Below, one piece after another: positions 42,815 through 50,580 of a DNA stretch of 64,000 nucleotides. The stretch is from NCBI RefSeq assembly GCF_017526105.1, contig NZ_CP071839.1:5595001-5659000 (forward strand), given 5' to 3'. Position 1 is the first letter of the stretch. Every line of letters starts with the position of its first letter. Origin of the DNA: Streptomyces cyanogenus (GTDB lineage Bacteria; Actinomycetota; Actinomycetes; Streptomycetales; Streptomycetaceae). The position numbers were made by a program, and so were the translations under genes. The notes below the pieces were generated by a model. The model searched no databases. It saw only the letters and a program-made list of their open reading frames with translations, and had not been told where the DNA came from.

Positions 42815-43249
42815 GTGTTCAATGACATAGGACCACTGGAGCTGGTGACCATCATCGTGCTCGCCGTGCTCGTCTTCGGTCCGGACAAGCTCCCGAAGGT
42901 CATCCAGGACGTGATGCGCACGATCCGGAAGATCCGCGAGTTCTCGGAGAGTGCGAAGCAGGATATTCGTAGCGAACTGGGTCCCGAGTTCAAGGACTTC
43001 GAGTTCGAGGACCTCAACCCCAAGACGTTCATCCGCAAGCAGCTGGACAACGACGAGCTGGGGCTGAAGGAGATCCGCAACGGCTTCGACCTGAAGAAGG
43101 AGATGGCCGAGGTCACGGACGCCGTCCACAGTCGCGACACCGGAACCTCCGCGTCCTCGGGTTCCTCCGGCGGGCGCGTCGACATGACCAAGAAGCCCGA
43201 GACCCCGGGCGACGACGACCGCCCGCCCTTCGACGCGGACGCCACCTGA
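42815..43249 (+). CDS. tatB: Sec-independent protein translocase subunit TatB
   Basis: The 144-residue protein begins MFNDIGPLELVTIIVLAVLV: the short N-terminal membrane helix with Glu and the FGPDKLPK hinge define TatB. An amphipathic helix (IQDVMRTIRKIREFSESAK) and a polar tail follow. GTG 42815 has AAGGAG seven bases upstream. It forms part of the receptor for twin-arginine precursors such as the BldKB-like lipoprotein. Its place after htrA is as in Rv1224. Confidence 0.93.
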   Translation: MFNDIGPLELVTIIVLAVLVFGPDKLPKVIQDVMRTIRKIREFSESAKQDIRSELGPEFKDFEFEDLNPKTFIRKQLDNDELGLKEIRNGFDLKKEMAEVTDAVHSRDTGTSASSGSSGGRVDMTKKPETPGDDDRPPFDADAT

Positions 43250-43499
43250 GCCGTTCCGGGAGCGCTCCCGCCCCGCCGACACGCGCACGCGGGCGTACGC
43301 CGCGCACGTGACGCGTTTCATAACACGCGCCCGTCGCACACGGCTGAACAGGCCATGTGCGCGACCCACGCATCCAGCGCCTGCCCTGCCGCTCTCAGCA
43401 GTGTGGATATGCTGCCGAGTTGTTGTGCGGACCGGCCGCGTACGCCCGAAGGGGGGCGGGCCACCCCGGTCCGACGAGAGCGAGGAGGCGTCCGGGCAG

Positions 43500-44165
43500 A
43501 TGGAGACGACGAGTCGGGTGGGCGCGCAGGCGCCGGCCGCGGAGGGCGGACAGCAACTCCCCTCCGCCCGGCGTACGGTCGACGGTTACCTGCGGGCGCC
43601 CTTCCCGTGGTACGGCCTCGACGAGGCGTTCACGGGGCCGCGCTGGCTGATGCAGGTCGGCACCACGGCCGACGGCGCCGTCGAACACGGTTCGATCGGA
43701 CACGGTGACGAGCCCTCGGTGCGCGGTGAGACCGCCTCGGCCGGCGAGCCGCGGGAGAAGTTCGCGGTGGTGGTGACCGTCGCCGCGCAGCCGTCCCGGC
43801 GCACCGCCGACGGCACGGGCCTGCTGGAGGCGACCTCGGTGTCCTCGGCGGCATGGCTGGCCGGCGTCGGACTGCTCTCGTTCACCTGGCCCGGCCAGAT
43901 GGACCACAGCCTGCGCGACGACTGGCTGGAGCAGCAGACCGAGACGGCATGGGCACTGGCCGACGACCTCGACGGACCGGAGTGGTCCAAGCTGCCCCTC
44001 CCGGTGGACGGAGTGGCGGCCTCCTTCCACTACCGGGAATCAGAGTTCGGCTGGGTCCTGGCCGGCACCACGGAGGCGGGGGTGCACCTGGGCGCGTACG
44101 GCCGGGGAATGAGCGCGTACGGACTCGGCTTCGCCGCGATCAAGGACATCGCCGCGTACGCGTAG
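43500..44165 (+). CDS. conserved hypothetical protein
   Basis: The 221-residue product has no signal peptide or membrane helix. Recognisable blocks are RTVDGYLRAPFPWYGLDEAF, PRWLMQVG and LGAYGRGMSAYGLGFAAIKD at the C-terminus. GAGGAGG lies 11 bases before the ATG. I recall similar proteins next to tatB in streptomycetes but know no function. A terminator follows. Confidence 0.7.
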   Translation: METTSRVGAQAPAAEGGQQLPSARRTVDGYLRAPFPWYGLDEAFTGPRWLMQVGTTADGAVEHGSIGHGDEPSVRGETASAGEPREKFAVVVTVAAQPSRRTADGTGLLEATSVSSAAWLAGVGLLSFTWPGQMDHSLRDDWLEQQTETAWALADDLDGPEWSKLPLPVDGVAASFHYRESEFGWVLAGTTEAGVHLGAYGRGMSAYGLGFAAIKDIAAYA

Positions 44166-44183
44166 AACTGTCGGGCTTCCGGG

Positions 44184-44209
44184 GGACCGCCGCGGCCACG
44201 CGGCGGTCC
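44184..44209 (+). terminator. terminator after the 43500 gene
   Basis: GGACCGCCGCG (44184-44194) and CGCGGCGGTCC (44199-44209) pair perfectly with a four-base loop, 18 bp past the stop. Confidence 0.8.
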
Positions 44210-44345
44210 AAGCAGGCCTGCTAACCGATCAGGTGTTTCCAGAGCGCTGTGGCCGCGCCGATCTGGGCGAGAAGCCAGACCGGCTCCAGGGCTTCGCCGG
44301 GCACCCGGCCACCCCATCGGCCGCTGCCTGCGGAAGGACACCTCG

Positions 44346-44636
44346 ATAATTGCCTCGTCTTCCTACCGCTTCGGCCTGTGCCTGCTGCACGACCACTTCC
44401 CGCTCGCCGCGGACGAGGTGCTGGTGGAGGCGAACGACCCAGAGGCCCGCACGCTCAACGTCCACGTGGAGAAGGCGGACAGGACCCGGCACGCCAGGGC
44501 GTCGCAGTGGCGGTTCGTGCCACATGCCGAGCGCGAGTCGGGCGCCGGGCCCGGGGGAGGTCTGTACCAGGAGATCCTGCTGTGCACCCCGCTCGACCTC
44601 TGCCCGGGGCGCGCGGACGATCGCGAGGACGGCTGA
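44346..44636 (+). CDS. possible short or 5'-truncated gene of unknown family
   Basis: A frame without stops shows protein-like sequence from about 44346: YRFGLCLLHDHFPLAADEVL, VEANDPEARTLNVHVEKADR, ARASQWRFVPHAERE, with strong third-position G+C. The first standard start (GTG 44418) lies inside this segment. An AAGGAC site precedes ATA/ATT codons at 44346-44351. So it is either a gene with a rare start or the surviving 3' part of a larger one. Function unknown. Confidence 0.4.
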   Translation: MIASSSYRFGLCLLHDHFPLAADEVLVEANDPEARTLNVHVEKADRTRHARASQWRFVPHAERESGAGPGGGLYQEILLCTPLDLCPGRADDREDG

Positions 44637-44663
44637 GCGTCACGGGGGTGTGAGTGTGACAAA

Positions 44664-44691
44664 GGGGCGCCGACGCGGAGACGCGCGCCCC
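44664..44691. terminator. hairpin after the 44346 frame
   Basis: GGGGCGC (44664-44670) and GCGCCCC (44685-44691) form a 7-bp stem about 27 bp after the stop. Confidence 0.5.
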
Positions 44692-44720
44692 TGTGCCGTT
44701 AGCGCCTGGGACAGGTCGGT

Positions 44721-44735
44721 TCAGAACTTGTTCTT
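44721..44735 (-). repeat. 15-bp copy of the mrp 3' end
   Basis: TCAGAACTTGTTCTT occurs here and at 45576-45590, where it encodes the last residues of Mrp (KNKF, stop). On the minus strand the local frame also ends PAYPKNKF-stop. The copies lie 855 bp apart and bracket the gene-poor stretch that contains the CRISPR array. Confidence 0.6.
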
Positions 44736-45011
44736 CGGGTAAGCCGGCAGGTCACTGGCGTTGCCGGGCTCCCCGGGCCGCCTATGGGCCGTCAGGGCGG
44801 GAAGGCTCCGCGAAGAGGGCATCCACAGCGGACCGGGTCCGGCTGTCACTGCTGGGCATGGGGTGCGTGTACGTCAGAACACGTCGTGGCTGGGGCGGTC
44901 GGCTCCACGACTTTCAGGCAGCCACTTTGGCGCGAGCCTCGCAGATCATGGCCCCACATCGGGCACTAACGGGCACGCCCAAGCGCAGTTCCACCGACCT
45001 CACGCCGCCAC

Positions 45012-45190
45012 CAAACCGTGTCATTCGGGAGGGCGTTGCTCGTAAACGAGAAGAAGCCGTTCGTACCGGGCCCGTACCGGGGGTTTCTATGCCCTTCGGG
45101 CGGGCGTTGCTCGGAAACCCGCAGCTCCACGAGTGCGAGGTCACCATGGTGTACGTTTCTATGCCCTTCGGGCGGGCGTTGGTCGGAAAC
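45012..45190 (-). CRISPR. orphan mini CRISPR array: three repeats, two spacers
   Basis: Two 36-bp repeats at 45083-45118 and 45155-45190 differ at one position. Both start GTTTCTATGCCC and end TCGGAAAC; inside is the short hairpin GCCCTTCGGGC. A third, degenerate copy (about 27 of 36 matches) lies at 45012-45047. The spacers are unrelated and of normal length: 45048-45082 (35 bp) and 45119-45154 (36 bp). The degenerate copy would be the leader-distal end, so the array probably reads on the minus strand with repeats ending GAAAC. No cas gene is in the window. Confidence 0.72.
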
Positions 45191-45444
45191 GCTTCGTCGG
45201 CTTCACAGAGCCTGACCTGCGATGATGATGCCCGTTGCGCAGGAATCACCGCAAGAGCACATCCAGGACGGTGATCCAGGTCACACATCGGCAGATCATG
45301 GCTTGCGCCGCGCGGAAACCACCCTTCTGGGGCCCTCAGGCCGCAAAGCGGTTATGCCCAGGTCAGCGGGAACGCAGCGCGCGGTGAGCAGACGTCCTCA
45401 ACGGTCGCCACGCCCGTAGTTCGCATCGAGGGGGCACGCCACGA

Positions 45445-45482
45445 CACCCCCGCTTGGGCCGTCTCTGGGCCGTGCGGGGGTG
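45445..45482. terminator. hairpin downstream of mrp
   Basis: CACCCCCGC (45445-45453) and GCGGGGGTG (45474-45482) pair perfectly around 20 bases. Confidence 0.5.
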
Positions 45483-45514
45483 CTCAGCGACAACCGACGC
45501 TGACAAACGTCAAC

Positions 45515-45554
45515 GGCTCCGCCGCTGGTCAGAAGGTTGACCGAGGACGGAGCC
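45515..45554 (-). terminator. nested hairpin just after mrp
   Basis: GGCTCCG (45515-45521) pairs with CGGAGCC (45548-45554), and inside it GGTCA (45527-45531) pairs with TGACC (45538-45542). It lies 21 bp beyond the mrp stop. Confidence 0.55.
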
Positions 45555-45575
45555 GCAGATCGCAGGCGTGCGATG

Positions 45576-46709
45576 TCAGAACTTGTTCTTAGGGGTGATC
45601 CCCAGCGACAGGCCGGACAGACCCCGCTGGCGGCCGCCCAGCTTTCCGGCGATCGCGCGCAGGGCCGAGCCCGCCGGGGAGTCCGGGTCGGTCAGGACCA
45701 CCGGCTTGCCCTCGTCGCCGCCCTCGCGGAGGCGGACGTCGATCGGGATGTTGCCGAGGACCGGGACCGTCGTACCCGTCGTGCGGGTCAGGCCGTCGGC
45801 GACCAGCTGGCCGCCGCCCGTGCCGAAGACGTCGACCATCTCGCCGCAGTGCGGGCAGGGCAGGCCGGACATGTTCTCGACCACGCCGACGATCTTCTGG
45901 TGGGTCTGCACGGCGATGGAGCCCGCGCGCTCGGCCACCTCGGCCGCCGCCTGCTGCGGGGTCGTCACGACCAGGATCTCGGCGTTCGGGATCAGCTGGG
46001 CCACGGAGATCGCGATGTCACCGGTGCCGGGCGGGAGGTCCAGGAGCAGGACGTCCAGGTCGCCCCAGTAGACGTCCGCGAGGAACTGCTGGAGCGCGCG
46101 GTGCAGCATCGGGCCGCGCCACACGACCGGCGCGTTGCCCGGGGTGAACATGCCGATGGAGATGACCTTCACGCCGTTCGCGGACGGCGGCATGATCATG
46201 TTCTCGACCTGGGTGGGCCGGCCGTCGGCGCCGAGCATGCGCGGCACACTGTGGCCGTAGATGTCGGCGTCCACGACACCGACCTTCAGGCCGTCGGCGG
46301 CCATCGCCGCCGCCAGGTTCACCGTCACCGAGGACTTGCCGACGCCGCCCTTGCCGGACGCGACCGCGTAGACCCGGGTGAGGTTGCCCGGCTTGGCGAA
46401 GGGGACCTCGCGCTCGGCCTGGCCGCCGCGCAGGGCCGCGGCCAGCTCCTTGCGCTGCTCGTCGCTCATCACGTCCAGGGTGACGTCGACCCGGGTGACG
46501 CCCTCGACCCGGGAGACCGCCTCGGTGACGCGCTGCGTGATGGTGTCGCGCATCGGGCAGCCGGACACCGTCAGGTACACGGTGACCGCGACCGCTCCGT
46601 CCGCGCCGATCTCCACCGATTTGACCATCCCGAGTTCGGTGATCGGGCGGTTGATCTCGGGGTCGTTCACCGTCGCCAGTGCTTCGCGCACCGCGTCTTC
46701 CGTAGCCAT
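45576..46709 (-). CDS. mrp: Mrp/NBP35-type iron-sulfur carrier ATPase
   Basis: The 377-residue protein has an N-terminal DUF59/MIP18 domain (MATEDAVREALATVNDPEIN, VYLTVSGCPMRDTI) and a P-loop ATPase (SGKGGVGKSSVTVNLA deviant Walker A, DADIYGHSVPRML, LLLDLPPGTGD). It also has the C-x2-C pair (SGLPCPHCGE) used to bind a bridging 4Fe-4S cluster. It delivers Fe-S clusters to target proteins. ATG 46709 is chosen because of the -10 box seven bases upstream. Located as in Rv1229c. Confidence 0.93.
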   Translation of the reverse strand: MATEDAVREALATVNDPEINRPITELGMVKSVEIGADGAVAVTVYLTVSGCPMRDTITQRVTEAVSRVEGVTRVDVTLDVMSDEQRKELAAALRGGQAEREVPFAKPGNLTRVYAVASGKGGVGKSSVTVNLAAAMAADGLKVGVVDADIYGHSVPRMLGADGRPTQVENMIMPPSANGVKVISIGMFTPGNAPVVWRGPMLHRALQQFLADVYWGDLDVLLLDLPPGTGDIAISVAQLIPNAEILVVTTPQQAAAEVAERAGSIAVQTHQKIVGVVENMSGLPCPHCGEMVDVFGTGGGQLVADGLTRTTGTTVPVLGNIPIDVRLREGGDEGKPVVLTDPDSPAGSALRAIAGKLGGRQRGLSGLSLGITPKNKF

Positions 46710-46722
46710 AAGGACGATGGTA
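46710..46722 (-). promoter_or_regulatory. leaderless-type -10 box of mrp
   Basis: On the minus strand TACCAT (46722-46717) stands seven bases before the mrp ATG, with no ribosome site between. Confidence 0.5.
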
Positions 46723-46752
46723 CGGCGCGCCGAGGGGCCGGAGGGATGCCCC

Positions 46753-47367
46753 TCAGCGGTCGTCTGTGTCACGTCCGGGCGGGCGTTCTGCCCGTTCCGC
46801 CGGGAATGCGACATGACCGGGGTGCCCGTCGTGCCGGCGGCGTTCCTCCAGTTCCTTCATCAGGTCCTGGAGTTCCGAGCGGATCCAGTCCCGGGTGGCG
46901 ACCTCGCCCAGACCCGTGCGCAGCGCGGCCACCTCCCGCGTCAGGTACTCGGTGTCCGCGATGGACCGCTCGTTCTGCTTGCGGTCCTGTTCCAGGTTGA
47001 CCCGGTCGCGGTCGTCCTGCCGGTTCTGCGCGAGCAGGATCAGCGGGGCCGCGTAGGACGCCTGCAGGGACAGCATCAGGGTGAGGAAGATGAACGGGTA
47101 TTCGTCGAAGCGCAGATGGCGGGGCGCGGCGACGTTCCACACCACCCACATGATGATGACGACCGTCATCCACACGATGAAGCGTCCGGTCCCCAGGAAC
47201 CGGGCGATCTTCTCCGACAGCCGGCCGAAGGCCTCCGGGTCCCACTCGGGCAGGATCCGGCGGCGCGGCGGGCGCGGCTGGTCCAGCCTGGTCACCCGGG
47301 GCCGCCCGGCGGCCGTGGCGCCCACCGGATGGCGCTCGCGGGTCGCGGTGTCGCGCTCAGGAGCCAT
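46753..47367 (-). CDS. DUF1003 membrane protein
   Basis: The 204-residue protein carries the DUF1003 core: two membrane helices (GRFIVWMTVVIIMWVVWNVA and FIFLTLMLSLQASYAAPLIL) joined by RHLRFDEYPF, then LLAQNRQDDRDRVNLEQDRK, and a C-terminal coiled part. Its ATG lies 11 bp inside the end of the MgtE-like gene, so the two are co-translated, as Rv1231c and Rv1232c are. Function unknown; co-occurrence suggests a link with divalent cations. Confidence 0.88.
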   Translation of the reverse strand: MAPERDTATRERHPVGATAAGRPRVTRLDQPRPPRRRILPEWDPEAFGRLSEKIARFLGTGRFIVWMTVVIIMWVVWNVAAPRHLRFDEYPFIFLTLMLSLQASYAAPLILLAQNRQDDRDRVNLEQDRKQNERSIADTEYLTREVAALRTGLGEVATRDWIRSELQDLMKELEERRRHDGHPGHVAFPAERAERPPGRDTDDR

Positions 47368-48646
47368 GTGCGGGCGCCTCCTCTCCTTCGTCCAGGTGGA
47401 ACTCCGTCTCCCGCCAGTCGTCGGGCAGCATGTGGTCCAGTACGTCGTCCACGGTCACCGCGCCGAGCAGCGACCCGGACTCGTCCACGACGGGCGCCGC
47501 CACCATGTCGTACGTGGCGAAGAACCCGGCGACGACCGGCAGCGCGGCGTCCGGGTCCAGCGCCTGCAGATCGTCGTCCACGAGCGAGCTGACCAGGGTG
47601 TACGGCGGGTCCCGCAGCAGCCGCTGGAAGTGCACGGTGCCCAGGTACTTGCCGGTCGGGGTCTCGTCGGGCGGGCGGCAGACGTAGACCTGGGCGGCGA
47701 GGGCGGGGGACAGGTCCGGGTTGCGGACCCGGGCGAGCGCGTCGGCGACGGTGGCGTCCGGCCGCAGCACGATCGGCTCCGTCGTCATCAGACCGCCGGC
47801 CGTGTGCTCCTCGTACGACATCAGGCGGCGCATGTCGGCCGCGTCGGCGGGCTGCATCAGGCTCAGCAGCCGTTCCTTGTCCTCCTCGGGGAGTTCGGAG
47901 AGCAGGTCGGCGGCGTCGTCCGGGTCCATCGCCTCCAGCACGTCCGCCGCGCGCTCCTCCTTCAGCTTGCCGAGGATCTCGATCTGGTCGTCCTCCGGCA
48001 GCTCCTCCAGGACGTCGGCGAGCCGGTCGTCGTCCAGGGCGGCGGCGACCTCGGCCCGCCGTTTCGGGGACAGGTGGTGCAGCACGTTGGCGAGGTCGGC
48101 GGGGCGCAGCTGCTCGAAGGTGGCGAGCAGGCTCTCGGCGCCCTGCCCGTGCTCCTCCAGGGAGAAGCCGGTGACGGCCGACCACTCGGCGGTCAGCGTC
48201 TCGCCCTTCGCCCGCCGGAAGGCGCCGCCCTTCCTCCCCTTGCGCAGGAAGACCCGGTCCACCTCCCAGTCGCGGCGGGCGGGCAGCTGCTGCACGGACA
48301 CGTCCAGGACGGTGACCTCCTCGCCGGTCTCCACCAGGGTCACCCGCCGGTCCAGCAGCTCACCGAAGACCAGCCGCTCGGTGGGCCGCTGCTCGAAGCG
48401 GCGGACGTTGACCACGCCGGTGGTGATGACCTGGCCGGATTCGATGCCCGTGACCCGGGTCATGGGCAGGAAGATACGGCGCCTGGTGGACAGTTCGACC
48501 ACCAGCCCGAGAACGCGCGGAGGCCGTCGCCTGACGCGCAGCATGACGACCATGTCGCGTACGCGGCCCACCTGGTCGCCGGTCGGATCGAAGACGGGGA
48601 CCCCGGCGAGGTGCGAGACGAAGATCCGGGGGGCGCCGGCTGCCAT
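47357..48646 (-). CDS. MgtE-like regulatory protein: PRC barrel, MgtE_N and CBS pair, no channel
   Basis: The 429-residue protein combines a PRC-barrel-like head (FVSHLAGVPVFDPTGDQVGR), an MgtE N-terminal superhelix (LHHLSPKRRAEVAAALDDDR, LEAMDPDDAADLLSELPEED) and two CBS domains (GLMTTEPIVLRP ... AAPVVDESGSLLGAVTVDDV). The MgtE channel domain with its five helices is absent, so it is unlikely to transport by itself. It resembles the Mg2+-sensing half of MgtE and is coupled to DUF1003. It is an annotated magnesium transporter elsewhere; that name is probably misleading. Confidence 0.87.
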   Translation of the reverse strand: MAAGAPRIFVSHLAGVPVFDPTGDQVGRVRDMVVMLRVRRRPPRVLGLVVELSTRRRIFLPMTRVTGIESGQVITTGVVNVRRFEQRPTERLVFGELLDRRVTLVETGEEVTVLDVSVQQLPARRDWEVDRVFLRKGRKGGAFRRAKGETLTAEWSAVTGFSLEEHGQGAESLLATFEQLRPADLANVLHHLSPKRRAEVAAALDDDRLADVLEELPEDDQIEILGKLKEERAADVLEAMDPDDAADLLSELPEEDKERLLSLMQPADAADMRRLMSYEEHTAGGLMTTEPIVLRPDATVADALARVRNPDLSPALAAQVYVCRPPDETPTGKYLGTVHFQRLLRDPPYTLVSSLVDDDLQALDPDAALPVVAGFFATYDMVAAPVVDESGSLLGAVTVDDVLDHMLPDDWRETEFHLDEGEEAPAHGS

Positions 48647-48852
48647 GGCTCTGCTTCCTTTGCCTGGGAGACGCTGGGAACTGCGGTGTGTGGAATTTGC
48701 TCGGTTTGCCCGCTCGGGTGCGCTTCAGGCTAGCCCGTACCGGTCGGATACGCCCTGGTGGGGGGTCCGGACGGACTGGCTCCGCCGGGTGGGCGGGGCA
48801 CCGGTACGCTGCGGTACGCCGCTCAGGAACCGTCAGAAAGGCGACCCCACCC

Positions 48853-49596
48853 GTGACTGCGATTCCCCAGGGCCGTACCCGCCGGTCCGTGCTGGTGACC
48901 GCGAGCTGCGCACTGGCCCTGACGGGAGCGATCGTGCTGTCGGGGTGCGGCGGCGACGATCCGGACGCGGGGACCAACGGGGTGGGCAAGCTGCCCCCGG
49001 CGAAGATCCAGGCGAAGACGCGGGCCGCGGCGGACGCGGCCTCCGCGGTGCGGCTGTCCGGGACCGTGGTCACCAGTGGCCGTACGTACCGCCTCGACAT
49101 GCGGCTCAAGGCGGACGGCGGCACCGGGTCGGTGACCGCGCAGGGGGCGACCTTCAAGCTGCTGCGGGTCGGGCAAGAGCTGTACCTCAAGGCGGACGCG
49201 GACTTCTGGAGCCACGCCGACGGCAGCGACGGCGCGACGGGCAAGCTGGACGGCAAGTACGTGAAGGTCCCGCAGCGCGATCCCGCGTACAAGAAGTTCA
49301 GCGGCTTCACGGACAAGGACGTCCTCCTCGACGGTCTGCTGACACTGCACGGCGCGCTGGCGACGGACGGCCACCACTCCGATCAGTCGGGTACCCGCAC
49401 GATCCGCATCACCGGCGACGAGGGCTCCGGCGGCACGCTGGACGTGTCCCTCCAGGGCACGCCCTATCCGCTCCGCCTGGTCCGCGCCGGCGACGCGGGG
49501 ACGCTCCGCTTCTCCGACTGGGGCAGGAACTTCACCGTCGAGAAACCGGCCAGGTCGGAGACCGTGGACTACGGCAGGCAGCTGCCGACGTCCTGA
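48853..49596 (+). CDS. LppX/LprG-like lipoprotein
   Basis: The 247-residue precursor starts MTAIPQGRTRRSVLVTASCA and reaches a lipobox LSGC (Cys near 35), then a short linker. The body (AVRLSGTVVTSGRTYRLDMR, FKLLRVGQELYLKADADFWS) fits the LppX_LprAFG family of curved beta-sheet lipid carriers. GTG 48853 follows AAAGG; an upstream ATG frame lacks a signal. It may handle lipids at the cell surface. Divergent from the MgtE-like gene. Confidence 0.82.
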   Translation: MTAIPQGRTRRSVLVTASCALALTGAIVLSGCGGDDPDAGTNGVGKLPPAKIQAKTRAAADAASAVRLSGTVVTSGRTYRLDMRLKADGGTGSVTAQGATFKLLRVGQELYLKADADFWSHADGSDGATGKLDGKYVKVPQRDPAYKKFSGFTDKDVLLDGLLTLHGALATDGHHSDQSGTRTIRITGDEGSGGTLDVSLQGTPYPLRLVRAGDAGTLRFSDWGRNFTVEKPARSETVDYGRQLPTS

Positions 49597-50022
49597 ACAG
49601 CCGCCCGGCCCGGCACCGGCCCTGCACCCCGGCCAGCGCCGCCCCGACTGACCGCCGCCCCGCCTGACCTCCGTCCTGACCGACCGCCGCCCCGGTTGGC
49701 CGCCGTTCCGTCCGGTTGCCGTCCCGTGGGCGTGTCGCGGTGGACCATCACCCGGTTCTCCACGTCCACGTTTGCCGACTGGCCGCCGTCCCAGCCGGCC
49801 GCCGTCCCGTTCGGTCGCCCTCCCGTCCGTTTCGCCGTCCCGGTCGGCCGCCATCCCGGCGGGGAGGGAACAGCGGACCGGAAGCGGGAGCCGCCGCCGG
49901 GGCTGTCCCGCCGCGACGGTGCTCGGCCCCGCGGCGCGGCCCGGGGTGCCGAGTCCCGCTCGGCCCTTCCTCCCGCGACGGTGCTCGGGCCCCCGGCGGC
50001 AACCGGCGGTGCCGAGCCCCGC
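49597..50022. other. gene-free stretch of degenerate short repeats and a tandem duplication
   Basis: 49620-49860 is a run of degenerate CCGCCGTCCCG-like units with no coding character. 49912-49971 and 49974-50034 are two tandem copies of a 60-bp unit starting CGCGACGGTGCTCGG; each contains CTCGG...CCGAG arms and may be a duplicated terminator of the minus-strand gene ending at 50023. Confidence 0.6.
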
Positions 50023-50547
50023 TCAGCCCTTCCTTTTCTTCTTCCCGCGCTTCATCAGGAGCTTCGGCAGGCCGGCCGGCACCGGTCTGCGCGTGGTCGC
50101 CGCGGTCGTGACGGGGCGCTCCGCCAGGTTGCCGTCCGGCAGCGGTGCCACCGGCCCCGCCGGCACCAGGCGGAGCACCCGGCACTCGCGGGCCCAGCGC
50201 GCCGGCATCTCCTCGCCGTCGGGGGCGTTCAGCCGCTTGCCCTTCAGTTCGGCGACGGCCGCCTCCCACTCCGCGGAGCCGGACGCCAGCTCGGACACGG
50301 TCACCGGGAACGTCACCAGCCGGCCGCCCTTGTCCTTGCTGCGCACGCTCACCTCGGCGGAGCCGCCGTCGGCCAGCCCCTCCAGCGGCTGCTCGCCGGG
50401 ACCGCCGCCGACCACGCACACAGCGCCCTCGTGCCACACGTGCCACAGCGCACGCGCGGCCGGGGCTCCGGCGCCCCTGACCCAGATCAGGCCGGACTTC
50501 TTCGAGGCCTCCTCGATGAGGGCCCGGTCGAGCAGCTCGCTTGTCAT
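50023..50547 (-). CDS. conserved hypothetical protein with basic tail
   Basis: The 174-residue protein starts MTSELLDRALIEEASKKSGL, followed by IWVRGAGAPAARALWHVWHE and a glycine-rich AVCVVGGGPGEQPLEGL, the look of a small flavin-reductase-like or split-barrel fold, though no motif is decisive. The C-terminus is strongly basic (LLMKRGKKKRKG). It lies 33 bp upstream of the corA stop on the opposite strand order, within the same minus-strand block. Function unknown. Confidence 0.7.
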   Translation of the reverse strand: MTSELLDRALIEEASKKSGLIWVRGAGAPAARALWHVWHEGAVCVVGGGPGEQPLEGLADGGSAEVSVRSKDKGGRLVTFPVTVSELASGSAEWEAAVAELKGKRLNAPDGEEMPARWARECRVLRLVPAGPVAPLPDGNLAERPVTTAATTRRPVPAGLPKLLMKRGKKKRKG

Positions 50548-50580
50548 GCGCCCCAGCCTAACCAGGCCGTACCGGCCCGC

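Larger units (their letters stand above)
44740..45575. other. gene-free stretch with an orphan CRISPR array
   Basis: No credible gene is seen in this 836-bp stretch; short frames here have poor codon bias and two of them only read through the CRISPR repeats. It contains the array at 45012-45190, a 12-bp direct repeat GCAGATCATGGC at 44941-44952 and 45291-45302, and two hairpins near the end of mrp. Confidence 0.6.

Noticed and set aside
44914..45288. Minus-strand frame containing repeated PSNARPKGIET
   Set aside because: The repeated peptide is only the translation of the CRISPR repeats; no start signal or coding bias.
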